Shown: positions 40,977 to 51,153 of the stretch, one piece after another
Numbering within the stretch: the first letter of the stretch is position 1
Layout of the letters: every line of letters begins with the position of its first letter
Assembly (NCBI GenBank): GCA_035531075.1
Contig: DATKTO010000041.1
Location: forward strand, 116,152 to 180,151
Length of the DNA: 64,000 nucleotides
Direction: 5' to 3'
DNA from: 39-52-133 sp035531075
GTDB taxonomy: Bacteria; Pseudomonadota; Gammaproteobacteria; Burkholderiales; Gallionellaceae
Notes under the pieces: model-generated
The model's input: only the letters and a program-made list of their open reading frames with translations
Database searches by the model: none
What the model was told of the DNA's origin: nothing
Made by a program: the position numbers and the translations under genes

Positions 40977-43523
40977 ATGATAGAGATAAGCAGAGCCTGC
41001 AATCCGCTCTACTCCATGCTGCCTACGGACGTGGACGGCTTCGACGCGCTGGCTGAACTGGCGCTGGATCTTCGCTGGTCATGGAACCATGCCGCGGACA
41101 AGTTATGGCGGAAACTCGATACCGCCTTGTGGGATATGACGCAGAATCCCTGGGTGGTGTTGCAGACGGTTTCCCGCGATAAGCTTCAGCGCTTACTGGA
41201 GGATCCCGTCTTCCGCAAAGACGTGGATGATCAGCTGCGGGCCAAGCGTCAGTCCGCATCTGAACCTGCATGGTTTCAGAAAACCTATCCAGAATCTGCA
41301 TTGAAGTGTGTTGCCTATTTCAGCATGGAATTCATGTTGAGTGAAGCGTTGCCCATTTATTCCGGCGGCCTGGGCAATGTTGCCGGGGATCAACTAAAAA
41401 CAGCGAGCGATTTGGGGATTCCGCTTATCGGCGTGGGCCTTCTCTACCAGCAAGGCTACTTCCGCCAGGTGATTGATAATCAAGGCGCGCAACAGGCAAT
41501 CTACAGCTATAACGACCCCGGACAGTTGCCGATTACACCCTTGCGCCGCCCCAACGGCGAGTGGTTGCGGCTGCAACTTGATCTGCCCGGCCACCCCATC
41601 TGGATGCGCGCATGGCAGGTACAGGTTGGCAGAGTCAAGTTGTATCTGCTGGATACCAATGATGCGGCCAACTACCCGCCATACCAGGGGATTACCAGCG
41701 AGCTCTATGGCAACGAACCAGACCTACGCCTGATGCAGGAACTGGTGCTTGGCATAGGCGGATGGAGGCTGCTCAACGAGCTGGGTATTGAGCCGCAGGT
41801 CTGTCATCTGAATGAGGGCCATGCAGCACTCGCTGTGCTGGAGCGCGCACGGAGTTTTATGCAGGCCAGCGGACAGAATTTTGCAGCAGCGCTGGCAGCC
41901 ACCCGGGCAGGCAATCTTTTTACCACGCACACGGCGGTTGCTGCCGGATTTGACCATTACACACCGGCACTGGTTGCACATTGCCTGGGTGGCTATGCCG
42001 AAAATCAGCTAGGTATTTCATTCCAGGAATTGCTGGCGCTGGGGCGGCAGAATCCGCACGACGAAGCGGAAAATTTCAACATGGCCTATCTGGCCATTCG
42101 CGGTAGTGGTGCCGTGAATGGTGTGAGCCGTTTGCATGCGGAGGTGAGCAGGCAATTATTCGCGCCAATTTTTCAGCACTGGCCAGTTGACGAAGTCCCC
42201 GTCGCGCATGTGACCAATGGGGTGCATATGCCGACCTGGGACTCTGCAGAAGCGGACGATCTTTGGACCGAGGTCGGCGGCAAGGAGCGCTGGCTGGGGA
42301 CGATGGACAACCTGAAAGAGTGTATCTGCGCCATCTCTGACGACAGGTTGTGGAAATTTCGCTGTGCCGCCAGAAAATCACTGGTCGAATACACACGCGA
42401 GCGTTTGTCGCATCAGCTCGCGGCTTCAGGTTCAGCGAGTGGCACAGTTGCGGAGGCAAAGCATTTGTTTGATGAAAACATATTGACTCTGGGCTTCGCG
42501 CGCCGCTTTGCCAGCTATAAGAGACCCGATCTGTTATTGCATGATCAGGAGCGGCTGCTGCGACTATTAAACAATCCCGAGCGCCCGATGCAACTCCTCA
42601 TTGCCGGCAAGGCACATCCGGCGGATCAGGCAGGACTGGATATGATACGGCGCTGGATACAATTTATCCGGCGACCGGAAGCGCGTACGCGGGTAATTTT
42701 CCTCAGCGATTACGACATGCATCTGGGCGAGCATCTGGTGCAGGGGGTGGATGTGTGGCTCAACACGCCACGGCGTCCCTGGGAGGCTTGCGGAACCAGC
42801 GGCATGAAGGTGCTGGTCAATGGCGGTATCAATCTGTCTGAACTTGATGGCTGGTGGGCGGAAGCCTATAACTCGACAGTGGGCTGGGCACTGGGGGATG
42901 GGCATGAACATAACGAAGATCGGGAGTGGGACGCCAGCGAAGCGGAAGCGCTTTATAACCTGCTGGAGCAAGAAGTGGCCCCTGAGTTTTACAGACGTGA
43001 CGCCGAGGGCATCCCCATTGCCTGGGTGTCACGCATGCGTGCAAGCATGTCGCAGTTAACTCCGCAATTTTCCAGCAATCGCGCAGCGCGGGAATATACC
43101 GAACAATATTATTTGTCAGCGGCAACAATTTATCTTGAACGAACTGCAAATAAAGGAGCTGCAGGATTAACCATGGCGAATTGGCGACAGGCGCTGGAAC
43201 AAAAATGGCCAGCGCTGCGTTTTGCCGAAATCATGATCAAGACCGACACCGAACAGCATACATTTGAAGTTCAGGTTTACCTCAATGGCCTGGACCCGAA
43301 TTATGTGATGGTAGAACTTTATGCGTTTGGCATCAACAATGGCCCGCCCGAGCGCCATGCAATGGCACGGTTGCGGGAACTGGTGGGTGCGACGGGCGGA
43401 TTTGTGTATGGCGTTTCCGTGCCCATGGCGCGTGCAGCGGCGGATTATACGGCGCGCGTGATACCAAATTTTGATGGAGCGGCTGTGCCGCTGGAAGCCA
43501 ATCATATTTTGTGGCAGAAATAA
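40977..43523 (+). CDS. glgP: Alpha-glucan phosphorylase (GT35, short DUF3417 type)
   Basis: Releases glucose 1-phosphate from glycogen or maltodextrin. The 848 residues begin with a DUF3417 region (LAELALDLRWSWNHAADKLW), then the phosphorylase domain: AYFSMEFMLSEALPIYSGGL near residue 115, CHLNEGHAAL near 280, FARRFASYKRPDLLL near 505 and the PLP-lysine region EACGTSGMKVLVNGG near 605. This is the TIGR02094-like class, distinct from E. coli MalP/GlgP. An AGGGAAAT site precedes the ATG. It is probably co-transcribed with tal. Confidence 0.93.
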   Translation: MIEISRACNPLYSMLPTDVDGFDALAELALDLRWSWNHAADKLWRKLDTALWDMTQNPWVVLQTVSRDKLQRLLEDPVFRKDVDDQLRAKRQSASEPAWFQKTYPESALKCVAYFSMEFMLSEALPIYSGGLGNVAGDQLKTASDLGIPLIGVGLLYQQGYFRQVIDNQGAQQAIYSYNDPGQLPITPLRRPNGEWLRLQLDLPGHPIWMRAWQVQVGRVKLYLLDTNDAANYPPYQGITSELYGNEPDLRLMQELVLGIGGWRLLNELGIEPQVCHLNEGHAALAVLERARSFMQASGQNFAAALAATRAGNLFTTHTAVAAGFDHYTPALVAHCLGGYAENQLGISFQELLALGRQNPHDEAENFNMAYLAIRGSGAVNGVSRLHAEVSRQLFAPIFQHWPVDEVPVAHVTNGVHMPTWDSAEADDLWTEVGGKERWLGTMDNLKECICAISDDRLWKFRCAARKSLVEYTRERLSHQLAASGSASGTVAEAKHLFDENILTLGFARRFASYKRPDLLLHDQERLLRLLNNPERPMQLLIAGKAHPADQAGLDMIRRWIQFIRRPEARTRVIFLSDYDMHLGEHLVQGVDVWLNTPRRPWEACGTSGMKVLVNGGINLSELDGWWAEAYNSTVGWALGDGHEHNEDREWDASEAEALYNLLEQEVAPEFYRRDAEGIPIAWVSRMRASMSQLTPQFSSNRAAREYTEQYYLSAATIYLERTANKGAAGLTMANWRQALEQKWPALRFAEIMIKTDTEQHTFEVQVYLNGLDPNYVMVELYAFGINNGPPERHAMARLRELVGATGGFVYGVSVPMARAAADYTARVIPNFDGAAVPLEANHILWQK

Positions 43524-43660
43524 TATCTTTGTTACTACGCGAAAAATATTCAGGAGCTCAGCTTGCTGCGCGATAAGCAATCACATGCTTGCATAAGGCA
43601 AAAGAACACACAATAAACCTGCAGGCAGATTTTAGGGGCAATTCAGGTTTCTATGGCGCA

Positions 43661-43711
43661 ATGACGGGTTTCACCGTGATAATGAACAATCCCGGTTGGA
43701 GAAAGTTTTGA
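43661..43711 (+). CDS. Possible 16-residue leader peptide upstream of mgtA
   Basis: A short frame encoding MTGFTVIMNNPGWRKF ends 49 bases before the mgtA start. Enteric mgtA genes have a regulatory 17-codon leader, but this peptide shares no sequence with it, has only one proline and lacks a strong ribosome site. Listed only as a candidate. Confidence 0.2.
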   Translation: MTGFTVIMNNPGWRKF

Positions 43712-43760
43712 GTTACTTGCGCAACCGTTCCAAGCAATATTTCAAGCAGCAGAGGAATGA

Positions 43761-46394
43761 ATGGAAGCAGCACAAGAGCATCCGAATGTATCTAAACTTA
43801 AATCTGATTTGGCAGGAGGCAATGGAACGCACAACTTTACCCAATTACTGGTGCTGGCCCGCTTCGATAACGCTGCCATTCTGAGCGAGCTGAGATCAAG
43901 AGCAGATGGCCTGACCCAGGCTGAAGTGAAGACTCGTCTAAAGCAGTTCGGGCTGAATGCATTTGCAAGTGAGAAGCAGCAATCCAGTCTCATGCGATTG
44001 TTGAGCAATGCAAAGAATCCGCTGGTTCTGCTGTTGATGGCACTAGGGGTGCTTTCATTTTTGACCGGAGACTTGCGCGCAACAGTCGTCATTTTTGTGA
44101 TGGTGGTACTGGGCATCGTATTGCGCTTTGTGCAGGAGATGCGCGCCGATAAAGCGGCAGAGAAACTCAAGGCGATGGTCAGCAACACAGCAACGGTTGT
44201 ACGCGCAGGCAAAGAAAGTGAAATCTCGCTGCAAAAACTGGTCCCCGGCGATATCATTCATCTGGCAGCCGGTGATATGGTGCCGGCTGACGTCAGGCTG
44301 ATTTACACGAAAGACCTTTTTTTAAACCAGTCTGCGCTGACCGGCGAATCCATGCCGGTTGAAAGGAAAGCTGGCGCAATATCCGCCGATATCAAGAATC
44401 CACTGGAATTACCCAACACCTGCTTTCATGGCTCCAACGTGGTGAGCGGGGCCGCGACAGCCGTGGTCATCCTCACCGGAAATCGCACCTACTTTGGCTC
44501 GTTGGTTGCCAGCATTACAATCCAGCGACAGTTGACCAGTTTCGATCTCGGCATCAATAAATTTACCTGGATGATGATTCTGTTTATCGCGGTGATGGTG
44601 CCAACGGTATTTCTGCTTAATGGCATCAGCAAGCACAACTGGACTGAAGCCTTTCTGTTTGCGATGGCAGTGGCTGTCGGGCTGACCCCCGAGATGCTGC
44701 CCATGATCGTGACGGTCAATCTGTCAAAAGGTGCGCTGGTGATGGCGCGCAAGAAAATGATCGTCAAGCGCCTCAACTCAATCCAGAACTTCGGCGCGAT
44801 GGATGTGCTGTGCGCCGACAAGACAGGCACCCTGACGCAGGGCAAGATCGTGCTGGAGAAACACTTGAATGTGCACGGCGATAACAGCGTGAAGGTGCTG
44901 CATTACGGCTTCCTCAACAGCTACCACCATACCGGCCTGAAGAACCTGCTCGATGAGGCCATCCTCGCCCATGAGGAACTGGAAGCGCATTTAAAAGTGG
45001 ATGACAGATACCGCAAGGTCGACGAGATACCGTACGACTTCGTGCGGCGCCGCATGTCAGTGATTGTGGAAGATGAAACCGGCTTGAACACTTTGATCTG
45101 CAAAGGTGCCGTCGAAGAAATGCTGGCGCTATGCAGCCGGGTGGAAGTAGAGGGTCAAGTTATCGTCATGTTGCCTGAGCACATAGAAAAAAGCACACAG
45201 ATGGTGGCCGTGTTAAACAGCCAGGGCTTTCGTGTCATCGTGCTGGCCTACAAGGAAATGCCGGACGCACCGGATGTGCCCGTATACGAGGCCAAGGACG
45301 AAGCCGATCTGGTACTGCTGGGTTTCCTGGCTTTCCTTGACCCACCCAAGGAAACAGCTGCAAAGGCGTTAAAGCGGTTATTGGGGCTGAATGTGAAGGT
45401 CAAGATCCTGACCGGCGACAGTGAAATAATCACCGCCTATATCTGCCAGCAAGTGGGCATGCCGGTCGAGCATCTGCTGCTGGGCTCGCAGATCGAGGCG
45501 ATGAGCGACGGCGAGCTTGCCGATGCTGTTGAAGCGGCCAGCGTATTTGCCAAGCTGCTGCCGGCGCACAAAGAGCGCATTATTCACGCACTTCAGAGCA
45601 GGGGGCATGTTGTCGGTTTTGTGGGGGACGGCATCAACGATGCACCGGCGCTCAAGGCCGCTGATGTCGGTATTTCTGTGGATGGTGCGGTGGATATTGC
45701 GAAAGAATCTTCAGACATTATCCTGCTGGAAAGCAGCCTGCTGATTCTTGAGCAGGGCGTGCTGGAAGGCAGGCGCGTGTTCGGAAACATCATCAAATAC
45801 ATCAAGATGGCCGCCAGCTCCAACTTTGGCAATATGTTCAGCGTGGTCGGTGCCAGCGTGTTCCTGCCCTTCCTGCCGATGCTGCCGATTCAGGTGCTGA
45901 TCAACAATCTGCTGTACGATTTCTCGCAGACCACCATCCCCACCGACGAAGTGGATGCTGACTGGTTGACCAAACCGCGCAAGTGGGGGATAGAGGGGAT
46001 AGAGCGATTTATTCTGATTGTCGGGCCGATCAGCTCGATCTTCGACTACCTCACCTTTTTCATCATGCTGCATGTATTTGACAGCTGGCAAAATCCCGAG
46101 CTGTTCCACACCGGCTGGTTTGTGGAATCCATCTTCACGCAGACGCTGATTATCCACATCATCCGCACCAACAGAATTCCGTTCATCCAGAGCCGCGCCA
46201 GCTGGCCGCTGATTGCCACCTCGCTGATCATTGTTTTGATTGCTGCCTGGCTGACGGTTTCACCGCTGGCCGCAACACTGGGCCTGGTTCAACTGCCGTC
46301 TATGTACTGGCTGCTGCTGGGAGGAATGCTGCTGGGTTATATGGGCCTGACCCAGATGATAAAAATCTGGTTTAACAAAAAGTTTGGTGAGTGA
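43761..46394 (+). CDS. mgtA: Magnesium-translocating P-type ATPase (type IIIB)
   Basis: Imports Mg2+ across the inner membrane at the cost of ATP. The 877-residue protein has the actuator motif ALTGESMPVERKAG near residue 193, the membrane motif AVGLTPEMLPMIV near 310, the phosphorylation site CADKTGTLTQGK near 352 and the hinge FVGDGINDAPALKAADVG near 620. Ten or so membrane helices fit type IIIB. An AGAGGA site lies before the ATG. The 237 bases upstream hold a possible leader frame. It is convergent with the diguanylate cyclase gene. Confidence 0.92.
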   Translation: MEAAQEHPNVSKLKSDLAGGNGTHNFTQLLVLARFDNAAILSELRSRADGLTQAEVKTRLKQFGLNAFASEKQQSSLMRLLSNAKNPLVLLLMALGVLSFLTGDLRATVVIFVMVVLGIVLRFVQEMRADKAAEKLKAMVSNTATVVRAGKESEISLQKLVPGDIIHLAAGDMVPADVRLIYTKDLFLNQSALTGESMPVERKAGAISADIKNPLELPNTCFHGSNVVSGAATAVVILTGNRTYFGSLVASITIQRQLTSFDLGINKFTWMMILFIAVMVPTVFLLNGISKHNWTEAFLFAMAVAVGLTPEMLPMIVTVNLSKGALVMARKKMIVKRLNSIQNFGAMDVLCADKTGTLTQGKIVLEKHLNVHGDNSVKVLHYGFLNSYHHTGLKNLLDEAILAHEELEAHLKVDDRYRKVDEIPYDFVRRRMSVIVEDETGLNTLICKGAVEEMLALCSRVEVEGQVIVMLPEHIEKSTQMVAVLNSQGFRVIVLAYKEMPDAPDVPVYEAKDEADLVLLGFLAFLDPPKETAAKALKRLLGLNVKVKILTGDSEIITAYICQQVGMPVEHLLLGSQIEAMSDGELADAVEAASVFAKLLPAHKERIIHALQSRGHVVGFVGDGINDAPALKAADVGISVDGAVDIAKESSDIILLESSLLILEQGVLEGRRVFGNIIKYIKMAASSNFGNMFSVVGASVFLPFLPMLPIQVLINNLLYDFSQTTIPTDEVDADWLTKPRKWGIEGIERFILIVGPISSIFDYLTFFIMLHVFDSWQNPELFHTGWFVESIFTQTLIIHIIRTNRIPFIQSRASWPLIATSLIIVLIAAWLTVSPLAATLGLVQLPSMYWLLLGGMLLGYMGLTQMIKIWFNKKFGE

Positions 46395-46450
46395 TATCTG
46401 CTATCGAAAGCATGTGCGATGCGTGCTTCTTCGATATTCTTCCGGCAAAG

Positions 46451-48034
46451 TCAGGATCGGCTCCCCTTGGCGAGGTCTTTCGGGTTGGCGGTTCTGATCT
46501 GGTTGCGGCCAGAGTCCTTGGCGTGGTAGAGCGCTTCATCGGCCAAACCGATCAGATGGAAGGGGCTGAGCTTGTCATCGTGCCTGAGCGTGCTTGTGCC
46601 GATACTGAGCGTGACGATACTTGAAACGGAGGATCCGGGATGATCGATGTTGAGCTTGCTGACTGCATCAAGAATGTGGGTGGCAACGGATACGGCCCCT
46701 GCGGATGAGGTTCCGGGTAACAGCACTGCAAATTCTTCCCCGCCATAGCGGGCGACAAGATCCCCGGGGCGTGTGACGACCTGTGCGATTGCGGCTGCAA
46801 CTGATTTCAGGCAGTCATCACCCCGCTGATGGCCGAAATGGTCGTTGTAAAGTTTGAAAAAATCGATGTCTAACAATAATAGCGATATTTCATCCCTGTC
46901 TCGCTGTGTGCGACGCCACTCCCTGTCCAGCCCAATATCCAGGCAACGTCTGTTGGCCACACCAGTCAAACCATCAAGCCAGGAGAGGCGTTCAAGGTCA
47001 TGGATATTGTTCTGGATCTTGTTTGCCATGCCGGAAAATGCGTCTGACAATGCATGGAATTCCTTGGTGTTGCCTTGCAGCGGGGTGATAGTCAGGTTTC
47101 CATCGATAGAGTAACGATTGATGTCATTCATCATGTGACTGATCGGGCGGAAAATGAAGCGAGTAAATATCCAAAGTGCCAGCGTCAATGAAATGCCGGT
47201 TACGACAAGCACGGACAGGGTAAGTGAATTCTGCGTATTACGCATGTCGTTGCTGAATTGCTCAACGTCTTCCAGCCCTATTAGCCGGTAGGCGAGTTCG
47301 CCGTTTTCCGCATTCAGCAAATATTCCACCGGCAATTGCATGCTTCCGCCGGATATTTTATTTTGCTCAGATTGATAGATCAGTTTGTCGTCCGTGCCGT
47401 AGATCCTCAGGGGCATCTGGGTCAAGTTGGCAATTTTGGCGAGATTGAAGTCTGGATTCACGACCACTTCTATGTAGCCTGTCATGTGTATTCCACCGAG
47501 CGGCAGCAGCAAGGAATAGAGCGGGCCATGCGGAGAAATCCACAGCCCATCGAGCGCCTTCATTCGATTCACCCCCTGGCGCATCGATGCTCGCGCCTGG
47601 AGAAAGGGCGGTAACTGCGGCCTCAGCCCGGTAATGCCTTCATGACTTTCGCACAGCAGCCTGAGATCGAGATCATATACACGCAACTTGACAAGGTCGA
47701 TGGCGCCCATGCCGGCGAAACCTTTTTGAAATGAATCATCCAGCTGGGCAACCAGAAGTTCGCTATGACCTATTTCCTGAAGTTTGCCGAGTGCATGACG
47801 AACGGCTTCACGGCTGTTGAATGCAGAACCGAATCCCGTCGATTCTTTGCGGATATTATCGAGAGATTGGTTGGTGGCGATCTCTATGATGCGCGACAGG
47901 CTCTTTGCCTGGGCGAGCAGCGCCGATTTGCGGAAATAATCACCGGCCATGAGGGACAGGAAAATGGCAAGGATGGTCAGAACCAGAAGAAAGCTGACTG
48001 TCAGCGTCTTGATGGATATTTGTTCAATACGCAT
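46451..48034 (-). CDS. Membrane-bound diguanylate cyclase (sensor-HAMP-GGDEF)
   Basis: Makes c-di-GMP from two GTP. The 527 residues hold an N-terminal membrane helix (about 9-31), a periplasmic sensory region (about 32-270) with no firm family, a second helix (about 275-297), a HAMP domain and a C-terminal GGDEF domain. The active site is intact (RYGGEEFAVLLPG near 437), and an inhibitory I-site RPGD sits five residues before it. No EAL domain is present. It starts 15 bases after the periplasmic rhodanese stop on the same strand, suggesting an operon. Confidence 0.9.
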   Translation of the reverse strand: MRIEQISIKTLTVSFLLVLTILAIFLSLMAGDYFRKSALLAQAKSLSRIIEIATNQSLDNIRKESTGFGSAFNSREAVRHALGKLQEIGHSELLVAQLDDSFQKGFAGMGAIDLVKLRVYDLDLRLLCESHEGITGLRPQLPPFLQARASMRQGVNRMKALDGLWISPHGPLYSLLLPLGGIHMTGYIEVVVNPDFNLAKIANLTQMPLRIYGTDDKLIYQSEQNKISGGSMQLPVEYLLNAENGELAYRLIGLEDVEQFSNDMRNTQNSLTLSVLVVTGISLTLALWIFTRFIFRPISHMMNDINRYSIDGNLTITPLQGNTKEFHALSDAFSGMANKIQNNIHDLERLSWLDGLTGVANRRCLDIGLDREWRRTQRDRDEISLLLLDIDFFKLYNDHFGHQRGDDCLKSVAAAIAQVVTRPGDLVARYGGEEFAVLLPGTSSAGAVSVATHILDAVSKLNIDHPGSSVSSIVTLSIGTSTLRHDDKLSPFHLIGLADEALYHAKDSGRNQIRTANPKDLAKGSRS

Positions 48035-48049
48035 GGCTGATGATTTCGC

Positions 48050-48469
48050 TTACTGTGCGATGGGCATTTTTTTCTCTACCCATTCCGCCCAGCCGCCACG
48101 GAACCAGTATATTTTTTTATATCCCGCATTCACGGCAATCGTTGCTGCATTGCTGCTGCGCATGCAGCGTTCACCGTTGCAATAAAGCAGCACTGGGGAA
48201 TTGTGGTGGTGGATGTACCTGGCCAGCGTTTTAGCTGAGGTGTCGATGTCGAGCAGGCTGATGGCACCCTCGATATGGCCCTTGGCATACTCCTCGGCGT
48301 GGCGCGAATCGATGATTGCCATCCTGGGGTTGGCAAGAATTAATTCAAGTGCCTGTTCAGCGCTAACCCGCGTGGTGCCCGGCACGGAGTCCGGCGCAAG
48401 CGGTTTGTCAGCCAGAGCGGGTAATGCCAGCTGCGACAGGATAAGGGCCAGTACGAATCTAACTTTCAT
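48050..48469 (-). CDS. Periplasmic single-domain rhodanese-like protein
   Basis: 139 residues: a signal peptide (MKVRFVLALILSQLALPALA) and one rhodanese domain with AIIDSRHAEEYAKGHIEGA near residue 50 and the active loop LLYCNGERCMRSSNAA with the catalytic Cys near 97. Such proteins carry persulfide sulfur or act as thiol sensors; the substrate is unknown. GGGAGG precedes the ATG. It sits directly before the diguanylate cyclase gene, so sulfur or redox state might feed that signal (inference). Confidence 0.88.
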   Translation of the reverse strand: MKVRFVLALILSQLALPALADKPLAPDSVPGTTRVSAEQALELILANPRMAIIDSRHAEEYAKGHIEGAISLLDIDTSAKTLARYIHHHNSPVLLYCNGERCMRSSNAATIAVNAGYKKIYWFRGGWAEWVEKKMPIAQ

Positions 48470-48571
48470 GGATTGCCTCCCTCCCTGAAGATTTTTCAGA
48501 TGGTTAGCAGCATAGCACTTGCATTAATGGATGCAAGAATATTGCATTCAAATTCAGCGGGGGGCCTGAAA

Positions 48572-50899
48572 TTATTTCCTGGCGGGCTTTGGGTTCGGTC
48601 TGGCCGGGTTTGCTGCCACGGGCATTTTTGCCTTGAGCAGCTTTGCCAGATTGCCTCCACTGGCAGCGCCAAAATCGAGTATAAACATCGGGGCGGCATA
48701 GGATCCGCTGGCGCGCATGGGTATGCTGATGCCCTTCAGTTCGGCTAATTCGCCATTGCTGCTGCGTTTCAGGTTGGGGGAAACCGTGGTGTTGAGACGA
48801 TAGTTTATTTGGCACGATTCAAGCGTAATGTCGCCTTCGCCCTTGCTGCTAAAGAGCGGAGATTTCATCCGGAAGTCGCTGTTGCTTGCCTTGCCTTCTT
48901 TGATATCGAAGGAGGATTTAAGCTCGGAGAAAGGGGTGGACGCAGTGAATTTTGCGGCTTCGCTTAGTTCGCCGTCGGCCATGCCCAGCCTGGTTTTTCC
49001 TGCCAGCAGCGCTTCGGTGAGATCGATTCCGGCCAGTGAGCCGCGGGTGAGGGCGAGGCTGGCATTGCCGCTGAGCGCCTTGCGCAGCGCGCCCATGTTT
49101 CCACCTGTCGCGCTCAGATCCAGTGAGAGATTCGCCTTGCCGGCGAGTCTGGCCTCGCCGGGGAAAATGTCGGAAAGCAATGCATTGAGCTGAACGCCGG
49201 TCAGCTTTTGTTTGAGCGAGATATGGGGCGTTTCGTTTGCCGAAATGCTGAAGCTTGCTGATGTCGTACCGCCATAGAGATGTGCGCCGAGCGGCTCGAT
49301 CAACAAGGTGGACTGCTCGCCCTTGATTTCCGCAACGAGATTGCTGACTTTTAATTTGGCGAATTTGAAATCATTGCTGCGCAGTTTGCCGCGCAGATTC
49401 AACTCTTTCAAAGCGCTGAAATCGAAGGGTAGAGCATCATCCTGCAGGCGCTTGGACCAGTCTGTTGCCAGATAGCGATCAAGATCGATGGTGTTGGCAC
49501 CGATGTCGAAGGTGTAAGCCGGGTGGCTGAAGTCCTGCATGCCGAAGCTGCCAACGATACTGCTATCGTCGATTTTTGCCTTGAGGCCGAATTTAATATT
49601 TTGATCCGAAAGATTGGCCTGCATATTGCCGCTGATGTTTGCCGTCAGCTTGCTCGACAGGGCAGGATGGCTGCCGCTGAAGCTGCTGACGACAGCGGGG
49701 AGTTGTATCAGAAGTGATTCAAAGTCGATGCTGAGCGGGCTGTTGATCTTTCCCTGTAGCGTGCGGCCAGCCTTGAACCAATCGATATTGGCGGTGATAT
49801 TTTCAGACTGCAGCTTTTTATCGGTCATTTCGAATGCCGGCAGTTGCAGCGTGGTCGTCAGGTTTTCTTCTTCCTGCAGCAAGCTTGAGGTTAAGGAGAG
49901 GCTATTCCCGGTTAATTTGTTTTTTTCCAGTTGCAGCTTTGGGATGTCCAGTTTTGCCACGAGCCTGCGGTTTTCCAGTTTACCTTTTGCGGATGTGCTG
50001 AATTTGTCTATTACCAGGCGCTGAAGTGCCGGATAGCTGTTGATGGTTCCCTGGAAATTTACTGCAAGATTGCTTAAGGCACCGAACTCCCCTTCCATCT
50101 CGGCTTCGAGATTGGCGAATTCATAATGGTTCGTCTTGAGTTCGAATAAAACATGGCTATTCAGCTTAACTTTAGTATCTATATGCGGCTTGGCGGATTC
50201 AAGACGAAAATTTGCGGCCACAGTGCCGGGCGTTGAATCAGACAGTTTGCCTGTTTCAATATTTACATTGTGCAGGGACAGGAATATGCCTGCTGTTTCA
50301 TCCTGCAGATTGGCGGAGGAATTGTTGAGCCTGATGCTGTCGATTTCAAATTTGATATCACCCAGGCTGGCGTCAGTCGTTAACAAATCGTCGATGTTTG
50401 TGCTGCCATTTTTATAGCGAATCAGATTGGCATGCACGCCGTCCAGTGCAACGCTTTCAATTTGCAGCTGTTTTCGTAACAGTGGCCACCAGGCGACATA
50501 TAGCCGAGCGTTTTCTATGGAGGCAAAGCCCTTGCCGCTGTTGCGCTGGCTCAGGGTCATTTTTCCTGAATCCAGTCCCAGCTTTGGGAAAAATGTGACC
50601 TTGATATCGCCTTCCAGGGTCAGGTCGCGCTGATTATGTGTTTTGACATATTCAACCATCTGCGATTTGAAATAGTTCGCGTCAAACATATACAGTGCGA
50701 GGCTGATGATGCCTGCAATCAGAATCAGTACAATGACCACGCCAGCCAGCGCATGGCGCCAGTATTCCTTGGCATGAGATTCGGCGAAAGGCACCTTGAA
50801 CGGGCCGAACGTTGAAACAGTAACGCCGACGATTCCGTATAAGCCGAGGAGGGCCTGTTTGATTGAACTTTCGGAAGGCGGCTGTTTGCTTGATTTCAT
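48572..50899 (-). CDS. AsmA-family envelope protein
   Basis: 775-residue AsmA-like protein, a family implicated in phospholipid traffic to the outer membrane. One N-terminal membrane helix (about 50-72, AGVVIVLILIAGIISLALYM) is preceded by a cytoplasmic stretch longer than usual, then a large periplasmic region rich in beta-strands. Family landmarks are LTLEGDIKVTFFPKLGLDS near 100 and the C-terminal LSGNASLALTRGSLAGIDLT near 620. The ATG at 50899 has AGGA six bases upstream; a start 5 codons earlier is less likely. Confidence 0.88.
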   Translation of the reverse strand: MKSSKQPPSESSIKQALLGLYGIVGVTVSTFGPFKVPFAESHAKEYWRHALAGVVIVLILIAGIISLALYMFDANYFKSQMVEYVKTHNQRDLTLEGDIKVTFFPKLGLDSGKMTLSQRNSGKGFASIENARLYVAWWPLLRKQLQIESVALDGVHANLIRYKNGSTNIDDLLTTDASLGDIKFEIDSIRLNNSSANLQDETAGIFLSLHNVNIETGKLSDSTPGTVAANFRLESAKPHIDTKVKLNSHVLFELKTNHYEFANLEAEMEGEFGALSNLAVNFQGTINSYPALQRLVIDKFSTSAKGKLENRRLVAKLDIPKLQLEKNKLTGNSLSLTSSLLQEEENLTTTLQLPAFEMTDKKLQSENITANIDWFKAGRTLQGKINSPLSIDFESLLIQLPAVVSSFSGSHPALSSKLTANISGNMQANLSDQNIKFGLKAKIDDSSIVGSFGMQDFSHPAYTFDIGANTIDLDRYLATDWSKRLQDDALPFDFSALKELNLRGKLRSNDFKFAKLKVSNLVAEIKGEQSTLLIEPLGAHLYGGTTSASFSISANETPHISLKQKLTGVQLNALLSDIFPGEARLAGKANLSLDLSATGGNMGALRKALSGNASLALTRGSLAGIDLTEALLAGKTRLGMADGELSEAAKFTASTPFSELKSSFDIKEGKASNSDFRMKSPLFSSKGEGDITLESCQINYRLNTTVSPNLKRSSNGELAELKGISIPMRASGSYAAPMFILDFGAASGGNLAKLLKAKMPVAANPARPNPKPARK

Positions 50900-51153
50900 A
50901 AATATTCCTGGCAAGTATGCATTGTTGCTGTGCTGTAGTTAAATGATTTCATACAAGCTGCGGCAATAAACTAACGGTTTGCTAGATTCTAGCCTAATCA
51001 TGAGAAGTGAATGTCGAAGATCAGAATATTATTTAATGCTATTAATTCTTGCTTGTGATAATTTTCGCTATTAAAGCAAATCAAAGTTGTATTGCAAAAT
51101 TAGCAAACGCTGATGCGCTATAAAGTATTTCTTCAATTTGTCGAAGGATAGTG

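Noticed and set aside
43696..43884. 62-residue frame upstream of and into mgtA
   Set aside because: Overlaps the well-supported mgtA start in another frame; no family.
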